Positions 1 to 12,670 of a stretch of 64,000 nt of DNA are shown piece after piece. A program made the position numbers and the translations under genes. Positions within the stretch are counted from its first letter, which is position 1. Each line of letters starts with the position of its first letter. Origin of the DNA: Arachis hypogaea. Its lineage: Eukaryota > Streptophyta > Magnoliopsida > Fabales > Fabaceae. The stretch spans positions 49,690,598-49,754,597 of the forward strand of contig NC_092043.1 of NCBI RefSeq assembly GCF_003086295.3, given 5' to 3'. The notes below the pieces were generated by a model. That model was given only the letters and a program-made list of their open reading frames with translations, had not been told where the DNA came from and made no database searches.

Positions 1-785
1 TAGATATTTTAATGTAATGAATTTTTAATGTAGTAACGGTGAATATTATGTAAATCTTTTTTACAAAATTCTAAAAATCAAATTCGTTATCGAATTAACA
101 GAATTAAAAATTTAATTGAAAATAAATTAGGTATAACAAAATAATATATTTTAGATTTTTTTTTGTATGTTTTATTATTTTAAAAATATTAACTGTTAAA
201 AATTATATCACTCAGTTAAAAATTCTTTGACCGATGTATTGTTAATTAATTTTGTTATTTAAATCAGACCAATCTAATAATTGATTCAAAATTAACAGAG
301 TTAAACTGACCGATTGAATTTGATTCTCATGATTTCTGGTATTGAAGTTGCGTACTTTTTAATTCCTAGGTGGAGGTGGGGACCACTTAATTAATATAGG
401 ATTTTGATTTCTAATTTTGACCCAACAAGATGTGGCTGTGTTTCTTCCATTCTTGGGGTAATTGATTAGTGCGGCTAATATGTGACCACTTAAAATGTAC
501 TTATTTCACATATTTGCCACCCAACTCATTACTCATCCTATTATGTAATAAATCCGTATATCATTTAATTGAAAAATACTGTATGTAAATCAAAATGTGA
601 GTGCTACTTTGATTAACTTTTATAATTTATAATTTTATCTTTTATTTAAAATTCTTTTACCTTTTTATTTTTTAATAAAAAAATACCAATACATTTTAGG
701 AATGGCTAGAATGTTACTATTTCACTTATCTATGCCAAAATACTTTTAGAATTTTGCAGTAAAACATGCTGTGCATATTATTAAC
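1..785. other. AT-rich intergenic DNA, no gene seen
   Basis: No reading frame or RNA gene can be supported here. The stretch at about 470-660 resembles 3735-3860: both contain a tract close to ATTTAATTGAAAAATACT followed by TTTATAATTTTATC. This marks a dispersed or duplicated non-coding repeat of unknown type. Confidence 0.5.
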
Positions 786-1148
786 GAGTAAAGCTAGGGA
801 ACCAAAAGCATATCAGCCAAAATCCAGCCAAATACTTTTGGATGAATTCAAAATTTTTACGAATTAATATATATGGATGTTTCTTCTACTAAGTATTAGA
901 ATGTTTCTTTTTCATATTAAATGGATGTTTTTTTATATATTTTTCGAATTTGTGATTGTTAGAAGTAGATAGATTAATGTAAGAAAAAAGAAGAAGGTTT
1001 TTATAGGTTTTAATTAGGTTTACTTAATCAATTTAAAATTTTTTAAATTTTGAATTTAAAAAATTTTAAATTAATTAATTATTGATATAAATTAATATAG
1101 TTTTATTTAGTTTTTAGTTGATAAAGTTTTAGTTCCTTATACTTTTCC
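786..1148. mobile_element. Short MULE-type element, deletion derivative
   Basis: The 363 bp element is flanked by a perfect 9 bp direct repeat, ATTATTAAC, at 777-785 and 1149-1157. This size is typical of Mutator-like transposition. The ends are imperfect inverted repeats: the left starts GAGTAAAGCTAGGGAACC, and the right ends in a tract whose complement starts GGAAAAGTATAAGG. Both terminal regions match those of the larger element at 42356-43652, for example the shared TTACGAATTAATATATATGG on the left and TTTTTATAGGTTTTAATTAG on the right. The interior is missing, so this looks like an internally deleted, non-autonomous relative. It has no coding capacity. Confidence 0.75.
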
Positions 1149-1372
1149 ATTATTAACATATTGCCAAATCAATTTCTCAATAACAAATTATCTTTTGAAC
1201 TTCTTTTCAATTACATTTTTTATCTGTCGAGTTTAAAATTTTTTTGGTGTCTTGTCTATGTCTCAACTTTTATAAATGGAAGAATTAAATTGGATTCAAG
1301 AGCATAAAAATATATTTTTTTTAGATTAAAAAAATGAACAAAAAGATTAAATATAATTTTTTGTTGAACCCG

Positions 1373-1620
1373 TCATTAATGAACCAGCTCATTCTGTAAA
1401 TGCTGCTGAAGAATTTCAAAATCATGCATCACATATATCAAATCCAAACCTTCAACCAATTGAACTCAGAAAATCAACAAGAATTAAAATATTATCAAAC
1501 TATCTCAAAGACTATCATTATAAAACAACACAGTTTTTAGTTTCTAGTTTCATTAATCTTTTTTGTAGGTATCTAATTTTATAACAAATTTCTTATGATG
1601 CACTAAGTCCAAAACAATAA
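1373..1620 (+). pseudogene. Relic of Ty1-copia pol (integrase-RT linker)
   Basis: A frame from 1373 reads about 59 codons and ends in a segment like RKSTRIKILSNYLKDYHY. This is the conserved R-x-S-x-R...YLKDY linker found between integrase and reverse transcriptase in plant Ty1-copia polyproteins. After a frame change the next tract (about 1570-1615) still resembles the SYxKFS...LSP stretch that follows it in the family. No LTR, reverse transcriptase core or integrase remains nearby, so this is an old fragment. The call rests on recognising this linker motif only. Confidence 0.55.
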
Positions 1621-4081
1621 GATGTTAGCGCAGTTAAAAATGTGAATTAGAAAAAAAAATTGAAAAAGATGAAAATTGTGATTGATTCATCTACGTTTTT
1701 GCATTACATACCAGGGTAGGGGGCAATGATTCCCTAACTTGATAATTTTTATACAAAAGTTTATTTATTTTACAGTTTAGCCTTTCTAATTTTATGTCTT
1801 TTCTCTCTTCTCAAGTTATTTATTGCATGTTGGCTCCTTCTATTAAAAAATTTTTTAGCTCCACCTTGATTACACAAGAGTAGCAGTTCTCTAACAATCC
1901 AATAGACTGACTGCACTAATTTTTTATATTGAGCTAACAACTAACTAACTTAATCTGCCTAACTAACTTTGTTAATTAACAATTCTAACTAACTAAGACT
2001 AACAGCAGTAATTAACTAACTAATAAGTTCAGCTTTCTAAATCCATTAACTTAGGCTACAACACTAATAACTTTTTTGTTAAAAAAAACTTGAAAATTTT
2101 CAATGACCTAAAAAAAAGAGTTAAATCTAGAGCCGCTTTTTAAGTTTTTTTTTTAATTTTAATTTTAAGAACAAATTCTGCTGTGTCTACAAAGGTGATT
2201 ATGTAGAAAATAATTTATTTTTGTCTCATAATGAACGAACTAAAAACAAAATAGAGAAAAAAAAAGTATATATACATATATCTTGGTTCAACCACCTTGT
2301 ATAATATGGTCTATATTCAATCTCTACCATAATTATGATAGAATTTTCACTACCTTTACAAATATTTACATTCATCAATTTTTTAGGATTTTTTCTAATT
2401 CTATATGAGACAAACCAAATTTTTAACCAAGATTGATTTGTCTAGATTCACTCTCTATACTTTCAACACTAAGTGCTCACCTAATTTAGTAAGAAATACC
2501 TCTCAAATACAAAAAACAAAATAGAAATAGATTATAAAAGAGATAAAAATAATCTTTTGGCTTTTCTCCAAACTAACTCTCTTTGTCTTTTTTTTCAATG
2601 ACTTTTTTTTTAATCCTCACATTTATGCCATTTTTCATTGATTGAAACAAAGAAAGATAAAATCGAAGAAAATAGAAGATTTGATAAAGAACCATGAAGG
2701 AGAAGAATAAAATAGCTTGAAAGCTATAAGTATAACCCGATTTTAGAACTCTTAAATGTTGCCTTCCATCTTGATAGAATACTCCCTTTAGTGTAGGTGT
2801 ATTGCTTCCAAAACTTCAAACATAAGTGGTGAAGGTGTTGGGTAGGTTCAAATTTGTGGGTTCTCTCTCTTTATTTCAATTTCTGGCCGTTTACTCTTTT
2901 ATATAAGAATAAAACTTCCAAAATTTGAACTTGGTATAATACATTTGACTTTGTTCTTCTTCCCAAAAATTAAAGAAGTGATGGAATCGAAGCAAAATCA
3001 CATGGCTGGTGGAGTTGGCTAGCTGCTTCTCTTTCTTCATTTTTCTTTTGACTTCAAATATCGGAACCATTAAATTCATTTTTTGGCTCTAAATTTCAAT
3101 TTAGCAGAGATAAAAACCTGTATTTTTTTCTTCTTACCAAAAAATGTACAGCAAGTGTTAACTCATCTTTTTTAATTTTTTTCTGCATCAAATCAGATTT
3201 GATTTTATTTTTTGACTCTAACTTTTGACTTTTTTTTTTTCTCTTTTTCCCTTTTAATGCATAAGTGTGGTGATCCATCCTTTTTACTTTGCTTGAAAAC
3301 ATCTGAACTTCCCATTTGATTTGTAAAATATCTTTTCATCTTTAATTTGTGAGTAATCACATAGGTTTTGGCTTAGAAAAGAAAAGAAAGTGTTTGGGTA
3401 CAGTAGTTACGAGCTAATGAAGAGAAGAGTGTGTTGCCAAGAGAATTTTGGATAGTTTATTTTTATGTACAATAACCAAACAAATTACACACACTATTAA
3501 GCTTTTAGCCCAAACCATTAATATTTATCATCATCAAATAAATGTTATTGTTCTTCTCAAACTCAACAAAACCTTTGCCCCGATAGGTCAATCTGCGTCA
3601 AAACTCACGGGCTTGCGCGATTTTTTTTTAATTTAGCAAATTTTAAATTTTAATCCAACCTACTCTTTTTGATAGGTTTAATAGGTTAGTCCACCCCATT
3701 TTGTCGCGTCTAAATATATGATTGATTTTTTTTCTATTCTTGTTTAATTTGGTTAATGCAACTAATATTTGACTACTTAACCGACATATCACTTAATTGA
3801 AAAATACTATATGTATTAGATTCATAGTTTATAATTTTATCTTTTATTTAAAGATGAAAAAGATGAAAAAAATTCAAAATTTTATATTTTTCAGATGAGT
3901 AATAAAAAATTATATTAGTGAATAAATTTATTGATGGTTAAAAATAAAAAAAGATACAGCTAATTTTTGAAGATAAAAGAGAAAAAAAAAACCATATAAG
4001 AGACAATTAAACAGCTATAATTTTGTATATGTGAAGCATAAATTTTGTTACTTCTTATCTTAATAGTTAATTAATTTCAAA

Positions 4082-4082
<1 letters not shown>

Positions 4083-4114
<32 letters not shown>
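4083..4114. repeat. (TTA)n microsatellite
   Basis: About ten uninterrupted ATT/TTA units lie in intergenic DNA. Confidence 0.95.
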
Positions 4115-4798
4115 GATGATAAACTATCCTCATATTTCTTTTATATAATAGATAAATAATAAGAAAAAAAAAAGACAAAATCGCTACTTGCTATTTAGAT
4201 ATTTTAAAAAAAAATTTCAAATCGTATAATACCATTTCATGACACTTTTATTTAAGGCTATTTTTTTTTGAACATGGTAAAAATTTTAGTGTAATACTCA
4301 ATTATTAAATTTTATAATTTTTTAAAAATTTTGGGGTGGAACAATATGTCCCGCCATATTATATACCATATAATCCAATAATTTTATCAATATCTAAAAA
4401 AATAAACGTTCATTTAATGCTTAATTGCTTATGACTACATTTCTCTTGTACATTGAATTTTTTTAGCCGAAAATTTCGGAGAAAAATTTGACTTTCTAGC
4501 ATTTTAACACATATCACTATATTCATATTATTATTCTTAATTGTTGTGGTTTATTCATATTATTGCTGTTCTTATTCTTATCGATATTGTTATTATGAGC
4601 AGGAAAAAACACCAAAGGAAGGATGCAGAAGAGACAAAAATGAAACAGAAAAAAAATCAAAGCACACAACTTATTGGGAATACGATGTGGTAGTTGAAGT
4701 TGTGTAAATTTCAAACCACCAAAACCACAGAATCGCTATCAGAATTTAATTTTAATGATGAAAAAAAAAATCTTCCCTTTCTGGCACCATCTCAAGCA

Positions 4799-4811
4799 CT
4801 TATATATATTT
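4799..4811 (+). promoter_or_regulatory. Possible TATA box of the SEC14-like gene
   Basis: CTTATATATATTT lies about 115 bases before the ATG at 4925. That is compatible with a TATA element and a short 5' leader, but the region is AT-rich, so chance is likely too. Confidence 0.35.
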
Positions 4812-4924
4812 GATAAACTATGATCCATATTATTCATTTATTATTATTATTATAGGGATTTTGTATTGCTCTTGAGGCTCAAAGAAAAAATTCCCAGAAG
4901 AGAAATCTAAAAGAGAATATAATA

Positions 4925-7900
4925 ATGAAGTCAACGAATCCTGAACCTGAAAAATCATCATCACCATCATCATCATCAAAGGCAGAAACATTAGATTCGG
5001 TGAAAGAAAAAGAAGAATCAACAACAACAGCTCAAAATGGTGGTTCATTATTGAAGGATAGCAGTGATGCTGAGGTCACAAAAATCACTCTCATGAGAGC
5101 TTTTGTTGAAAGCAAAGATCCGGCTTCTAAGGTACCAAATTATAGTTTCCAACATCATCATAGTACTTTTGTTTTTCCTAATAATGTTGGATCTGTTTTT
5201 TACCATATTGATGTTAATTGATGGGGATATCAAATCCATTTGGATGAATAAATTTTCATGGGACATTTTCTTTTTTAACCATTTGTGGCATATAATTTGG
5301 ATCAATAGATATATATGTTATGATTTGTGAATCGTTGACCTTGATTTTTATGCCTTTTTGGATGATTATTAAGCATAATTGAAGAATACCCATTTTTTGT
5401 TATGGGAAAAAGTTTATAACTTTGATGATTTGAATGCAAATTGTGTTTGTTTTTGATGATGGGTCATGGGGTGGTAGGATGTAGATGATTCAACACTTAG
5501 AAGGTTCTTGAGGGCACGTGACTTGGATGTGGAGAAAGCTTCTTACATGTTCCTTAAGTACCTGAAATGGAAACTCTCTTTTGTGCCAAATGGAGTGTCT
5601 CCATCAGAGATTCCTGAGGAGCTTGCACACAGGAAATTGTTCTCTCAAGGCTTTGATAAACAGGGTAGACCTATAGTTCTTGCATTTGCTGCCAAACATT
5701 ATCAAGGAAGTGATGGTGGTGATGGCTTCAAAAGTATGTTACTCATTTCTCACTTCTATTTCCTAAATTAGCATTACCTTAATTAATTGTCCATGTGTTG
5801 GATATTAAAAGGTGAAAACACAAAATTCAGAGGAAGATGTTTAGAGGGGTTTTGTAAGTTTAAATATTGACACGTATTATGTAGTTTCAACTAATCGTGT
5901 TTATCATTAGGGCAGAGTTAGCATAAAATTTGGAGAGGGGCCAAAGTTTAATTTTTGAATATAAACAGATTAAAATAAAAATTTTAAGAGAAACCAAAAT
6001 TTATACACAATTTAAAAGAAAAAGTTGAAATTTAGAGGAGTTATTGCCGCCCTTGACACATGAGAGATTCCGCTCTTGTTTATGATAGTATTTTCAATAA
6101 TCTTTTATTTGTACTAGAATCAATGACATATTAGATCTAAAACTTATATGCATTTCAAACAAGTTTGTAAATATATAAAAATAAAACGAATAATTCTTTC
6201 AGTTAAACTGATAAACATATATGTCAATATTTGAATTTTTTTTATCTTTATGTGAAAATAACTCTAGACATCTTGGTCGGAATTTTTACCAAACGACAAT
6301 TAATTAAAAAATGGTTGACAAATTTCAATGCTTCTATACCTTTTTTCTTTTAACTCTTCAACAAAGAGATCTCAGTTCAGATGAATATTGTAGTTAGAAA
6401 CATGAAAATCAATATACTAAGATATGATAGACCATACTAACTCTGCTCAAGTTAGATTAGTTTATTCTAGTGGAATTTAGATTTTACTACAGATAAAAGA
6501 AAGAAGAGAAAACATGCAATTTAATAATTCAAGATTGATTCATCTGAAATTTATCTCTCTAAACTTTTTAAAATGTATAATTTGACTTCTTAAAAGTCAT
6601 TAAAAAGTGCAAAATCTATATATTTTCTGCTATTTTTTCCCCATAAATTTATCTCCCTTAATGTATTATAAGAATAAATTTCAATAAAAACTTAGCAGAA
6701 ACTTTTCCTTGGCAACATTTTAAAAATTAAAACATAAAAAATTGCACTAAATCACATTTTCTCCAAGAAAGAAATATATGAAGTCCTTGTAATAAAAAAA
6801 AAAAAAAGAGTATTCTAAGGTAAAACTTAACTGTGCATTAAATCTTAATTTAATTTAAGATGAAAACTCAGGTGTAGTCAAGTTCACGTGAAGTTAATAG
6901 TTGAGAGCCGTTGAATAATTTGAGTGATTTGACTAAATTTTCATCTAACGGCTATCAATTATCAATTTCACGTGAAGTTAACTGCACCTGAGTTTCTACC
7001 TTGATTTAAATTGCAACATTTTCCTAAATTTGAGGATAGATACACTCTTGCTTTCTTTTTATAACTTAGTAGGAAATTCACTTTTGAGAAGGTTGTCCCC
7101 TCATGTGTTTTTCCTTCTTTTATGTGTTTCTGTATAACAGGGTTCGTAGCATTTACCATTGATAAGCTATGTTCAAGGTAATTATCCCTTTCTCTTATAT
7201 AATTTTGCTTTTAGAAATGAAAAGCAAGAACCTTAAATTGTATTATAAGACATTTGTAATAAGAATGTTTTAATTTTGATGAATCAGGATGCCAGCGGGG
7301 CAAGAAAAGTTTTGTGCTATAGCAGATATTAAGGGTTGGGGATATGCAAACAGTGACATTCGTGGCTACCTTAATGCTTTAACCATTTTGCAGGTGTGCC
7401 CTACTTCTATCTTCCATTCTTCTTAGCTTATTATGAATTGTTTACCAATATTTTTAATTTGTTGAAGTAATTGCAGGTAGTTAGTGTCCCTTACATTTCT
7501 ATTTTTGGTGTTGTTCAACTTGCTAAGCAGTTAGTTGATTACTTTGAACATTGTAAATGGAAAATAAAAAATATTATCTTCACACAAAAAAGCAGCTACC
7601 AAGCACGATTGATTTTTTGTATGTACGTAATATGTTTGATATAAATACACTCGTTGATAGAATCTATAATAGAAACTTAGAAGACTAATTAAAACATCAA
7701 TAATATTAATAAGGGAAAATATAGGAAGCTAATGAAATAGAAAATTAATTTAAACGTAGTCTGTTCACATCTATTATTTTAAAATATTTTATTGGTATTT
7801 TTTTTAAATTAATTTATTCGAAGTATAAGTTTTCAGGATTTATTTGTCAATTAACCCTTAATTGCTAAGTGATAAAATACATTTGACTTAGAAGACGGTA

Positions 7901-8291
7901 AACTATTTAACTTAAACACTTTGAATACAAAAATGATGAAATAAAAGGAAACAATATTGTTTTTTGGATGCAGGATTACAACCCAGAAAGAATGGGGAAG
8001 CTCTTCATTTTGCACGCACCTTATGTGTTTATGAAAGTGTGGCAAATTATTTATCCTTTTATTGACAACAACACCAAAAAGAAGGTAACAACACACACTT
8101 CATGTTGTTAATTAAGTTGAGATATTAATATTAATATATAAATATTTTGAAATTTTGCATTTATTATTGTGCAGATAGTATTTGTGGACAACAAAAAGAT
8201 AACACGAACATTGCTAGAAGAAATAGATGAGAGCCAGCTTCCAGAGATTTATGGTGGTAAATTGCCATTAGTCCCAATCGAAAATTGCTGA
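4925..8291 (+). CDS. SEC14-like CRAL-TRIO lipid-transfer protein, six exons
   Basis: Exons by GT/AG sites and phase: 4925-5131, 5478-5733, 7141-7177, 7288-7393, 7974-8084 and 8175-8291. They give an open 277-residue product. The N-terminal third is low complexity (Ser- and Glu-rich). From about residue 60 follows the CRAL-TRIO N-terminal helical part (DSTLRRFLRARDLDVEKA), then the SEC14 lipid-binding fold with GRPIVLAFAAKHY, DIKGWGYANSDIRGYL, LFILHAPYVFMKVWQIIYPF and VFVDNKKITRTLL. Members of this family exchange phosphatidylinositol and other lipids between membranes and the cytosol. The small single-domain layout resembles plant proteins annotated as random slug protein 5-like or CRAL-TRIO C23B6.04c-like, not patellins or nodulin fusions. 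Intron 2 (5734-7140) carries a MITE; intron 4 (7394-7973) holds nothing else visible. The gene looks intact; the exact lipid cannot be told. Confidence 0.88.
6859..7000. mobile_element. MITE in intron 2 of the SEC14-like gene
   Basis: This 142 bp foldback sequence starts GATGAAAACTCAGGTG and ends CACCTGAGTTTCTACC. Its arms share the tract TTCACGTGAA. It is flanked by TTAATTTAA (6850-6858) and TTGATTTAA (7001-7009), an 8-of-9 match that suggests a MULE-type target duplication. The insertion does not touch the splice sites. A decayed relative lies at about 46430-46502. Confidence 0.65.
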
Positions 8292-8393
8292 TTAATTAAA
8301 TAATCACACATTCACAATTCAATTAATGACAACATAGAATTTTCTAATTAAAAGTTATTATTAAGTTCTAAGAAAAATGCACTCTGCGTATTA

Positions 8394-8396
<3 letters not shown>

Positions 8397-8475
<79 letters not shown>
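8397..8475. repeat. (TA)n microsatellite
   Basis: An uninterrupted TA run of nearly 80 bases lies about 105 bases after the SEC14-like stop codon. It is probably in or just past the 3' untranslated region. Confidence 0.97.
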
Positions 8476-8479
<4 letters not shown>

Positions 8480-11400
8480 CAATTAGTACATCTCGTGCTA
8501 TGTACAACAGATTCGAGCTATATAGATAGTCAAGACTATATTGGTATATTCAATTAATTTTTATTTATTTATTATTTATTTATATTATAACTCAAATAGT
8601 ATAATCTCTCAATACTCAATTAAAAAAAAATTAGAATAAAAGTTGAATTATTAAGATCAAGCATTTAGTCCAATTCATGGATTCAAAAACATATATATAA
8701 TATAGTTCTACACTCAAACAGGGTTTCTTTTTTCCATTTCCTAACCTTATAATATCTATTAATTTTTGGATAAATAACAAGAACATAACAAAGCTCATTT
8801 AAGGAAAAAAAACTAAAAAAAGAAAACTATGGTGTGTGTGAGATTGTGTGTGTATTCATTAGCAGTATTTTTTTGTCAAATGCCCAGTTTTTTATTGGGC
8901 TCGAAGTTTGGGCTTAATTTAAAAATTCTGGCATAACCGCATCATAAGTGTAAAGTGTAGTACACTTGGGCTTATTGTTCATCCTTAATTGAATTTGAGT
9001 CATGAAATACGGATACTTCGCTGAATTATCATGTTAACGTGTCAGATATATTTTAGACACGATATTTATCAATACTTGTATGTTCAATATAATATCTATT
9101 GTGTCCAACTGTGTTTTACTAAAAAATAAAAATTTATACTCTGAACACACTTAAATACTGTCACATATCAGCATGTCCGACCTTATTTTTAACATGTATT
9201 CTTAAAATAAATTTAAAAATAGTATATATTATTATTTATTAAAATAAAAAATATTTTAAATATTTTATATAATTAAAATAATACATTAAAAATAATTTAA
9301 AAATTAATTTATATTTTAATATTAATAAAATAACAAAATATTATCATAATTTATCTAAAAAATATTTTATATTTTATATATATACGTGTCCCCATGTCTT
9401 ATAAAATTTTAAATTTGTGTGTCGATCCCATGTCCGTGTCAGTGTTCGTACATCATTGCTCTACAGTCTACACACAGCCACACCAAAAAGAGAAAAAAAA
9501 AATCCTACGGTGACAAAAACAAATTTCGAATGTTCGAACCTCACTTTGTACATATAATAGTGACATATTTTTAAATGGAGTTCAGAATAAAGATTATCCT
9601 TTTTAGAAAAAAAAAAGGTAATAAAAAAAACTATACAATACAAGTGTTCTTTATAAATTTAGTAAAAATGGTTATTTTTCACTCTTATACTCTCTTCGAA
9701 AACTTTCACCCTTTTAGAAACATCCAACAAATCTTGGACTTGGAGTTAAAAACTTAAAACCCTCCAATTTTGAGAGTCAAAGTATAGCCAATGAAGCTCC
9801 TCCTCGTGTCAAATTCAAACACACTCTACCACTCTATACAATAAGGGCAAATTATAAAACATTGTGTGTGTTTAGATCAATACATAATAGGTATGAATTG
9901 AAAATTATATTGTTAACTCATTAATATTATTGGAAAATTTTCCCGATTATATTATTTTTCATAAAAGAAACGAAGGTATTCACTGTAAAGAAAAATATAA
10001 TTGCGGATGTTCAGACTAATATATAAGATTGAAATATTAAAATAGATATAACCACATCGAAACATGTAAATAAGATTGATTAATTAGAGTGTAAATAGTT
10101 ATAAAATATATATAAATTGATTCCTAAGTATTCTAATACTTCCACATCTGTGAGAAAACAAAAAACAAAAAATGGGCTTTAAAATAAACACCAATAAAAA
10201 AATCAAAGATATGAATAAAATCATGAAAAATGTAAAAAGTATACTTTACATTATCAAATTATAATATTAAAAAAACTGTATTTACATAAAAATATTGAAC
10301 ACATTCTCACTCCTGACTTTATTTTTTTAATATAATTATTAAAAAATAAAACTATAATTAGATATTAAAATCAAGAAACATATGTGTTAGAGTGGATAAA
10401 CCTATATTTGAAAGTATAAAAAATAATTCCTTCACATTTTTTTATAACCATAACTTTAACAAATCACTATTCACTTTTTATTACCTATTCAACAAATAAT
10501 AAGTGTTCTTTTTGTCTTTTTTTAAAAAGATATTTGTCAATGAATAGTTCTCTTTTTTACAGTAAATTTATTATTTTTTTTTAAATTATTACGATTTTTT
10601 TAGATGAATAGACGAGATAATAAGAATTAGTTATTTATTTAAATAAATGAATTTATGTTTTAACTGTCGTATTCGATTTCTATGAAGTTAGGTAACTATT
10701 TAATATAAATAATATTAACTAATTAAACTTTAATTTTTTTTTTTAGTCTAACTAAGTGATGAGTCAAAATATGAACAACTTTAAATTAATTTACAACACA
10801 AATAAAATTTAGGGCTATGCATGTCTCATGTTGACAATACATATTAATGTGCAATGTGATAGCATATATAGCTAGGTAGTAATATATAGTAATTCAACTA
10901 CTACAAAATGAAGGCTTTATTTAATTTGTGAAATGTAGATGGATATGATATTATGAGGGAACACGTTATTCAAGATTTTGTTATGAATATTGTAAGAAGC
11001 TAAAGAGGTGTAGGGTTGTAATGGGGACCGAGTGCATTGGCATTGCATTGATGGATCATGATTCGTTACTGTTAAGTGTGTTAAAAGAGAATCAGATCAA
11101 ATCTCACTGAGGTTTTTAAAGTTAAAGGCCTTTTCAGATTGCAGGGTTTCCTGTCCTCAGACAACATACAACGTCAATACAGTAATTTCATTTAGTTTAA
11201 TCAACCATCATGTTTAATTTTACAAAATAAATATGTTATTCCTATACTAAAATAAATTATTAAAATTAGTTATTAATATATTTATATTTTAATATATATT
11301 TTATATTAATAATTAAATTTTATAATTAATTTTAGTATATATGTTGTATAACTATTTTTAAAATTTTAATATATTTTTAGTATAAAATAATTTTATATTT

Positions 11401-11579
11401 GTATTTAATTATTAATATTATATTAATAAAAATAACTTTTTTATACTAATTACATAAATAATAATTTTAAAAAATAAACATAATTAAATAACTGTATAAA
11501 TTATTTTATACCGTTAATACGTTAAAATTAAACTCTTAAATATATTTGATCTATAAGTTGGGTCATTTTTTTGGTTATG
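8476..11579. other. Intergenic DNA, no gene seen
   Basis: This is AT-rich sequence without a supportable gene. Part of it, about 9000-9465, may be a decayed foldback element: a tract near ATACGGATACTTC on the left and GTCCGTGTCAGTGTTCGTAC on the right are loosely complementary. I could not fix its ends or a target duplication. About 10900-11180 is less AT-rich and could be an old gene or repeat remnant, but I recognise nothing in it. Confidence 0.4.
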
Positions 11580-12262
11580 GAGAAGGGATTGGTGTTGTGC
11601 TGGGATATGGATTGAGTGGGTGCTTCACTGGAATGTGGGACAGATTTTGGTCAGATATAGAAAAGAAATAATCGGACCTTCCGATTTCTATGTTTTAGAA
11701 ATTTTGCAAGCAAATCGGAGGGTCCGTTTTACACTTGAACAATGGAGAAATCGGACCGTGCGATATGACCCCAGCAAAACGGTGGATCCGATTTCTTTGT
11801 GTGAGATGTATTTGGTTCGTCAAAGTAATCGTTGGGTCCGTTTTGTGGTTGAGAAAATTTTGTTTTTTAATTTACACTAATAGAGGAACATTTCTAGCTT
11901 TAATTTTTCCTGACATTTTTTGCTTCGGTTCCTCACAAAGCTGCTGCTCAGAATGCTGAAGGAGGAAGAAGATGGAATTCAAGTGTGTTGGTGGGGGAGG
12001 AAATGAATCTGAACTTGTTTGGTATGCATGCAGTGGGTTTGGTTGGGATAAAGGGGCACCATTTGTGGGGAGCAAGCATTCAGCGACGCGTGGCCTTCCT
12101 ATGCACAAATCGGACGGTCCGCCTCAGTGCATGCAACTCGGAGGGTCCGAGTTCCCCTCCTCCACTCGCTGGGTCCGATTTCCACATTCACTGACACTAC
12201 AGAGAAGTAAAGCTCCCCCCTCCTCCATAACGTTGTTCAACTCATTCGAGGGCTCCATATAG
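11580..12262. repeat. GC-richer island with eight palindromic CGGanGGTCCG motifs
   Basis: Eight copies of an 11-base near-palindrome, consensus CGGAnGGTCCG, lie at 11673-11683, 11716-11726, 11752-11762, 11780-11790, 11830-11840, 12111-12121, 12139-12149 and 12167-12177. They are mostly set in an AAATCGG...CCGATTTC context and spaced roughly 17 to 50 bases inside two clusters. Arrays of short motifs in both orientations are typical of subterminal binding sites of CACTA or related DNA transposons, so this may be one end of such an element. I saw no clear termini or transposase. Short overlapping frames exist but none looks like a known protein. Confidence 0.5.
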
Positions 12263-12620
12263 AAAATAAAAAGCGTCTATAAGTTATAAGATCCACATTT
12301 ATCTATAAGTGAGAAACTTAGCAATTAAGTAAAACGTGCTTATTCAAGCACACACATACACTAATACCTATAACAGACTTATTTTGTTAAACCTCATAAG
12401 TGGTTACTAATTACATATTAGATAAAAAATTAAAATCATATATAGTTAAAAAAATAAAAAACACGTTATTAATTCTAAATATTTATTATTCATTTCACAT
12501 CCTTTTTTATTTGAATATCAGAATAGTAATTTTATAAATATTTACTGTTATTTATTCTCTTAAAACTGATGTATATCGTATCTATTCCAAATAAAAACGA
12601 ATTTATATATGAACAGAATG

Positions 12621-12670
<50 letters not shown>

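Larger units (their letters stand above)
1149..4796. other. Intergenic DNA with a copia relic, otherwise no gene
   Basis: Apart from the copia pol relic near 1373-1620 and a TTA microsatellite at 4083-4114, this AT-rich stretch shows only short random frames of under 70 codons. None has recognisable protein content, splice context or family similarity. Confidence 0.5.
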
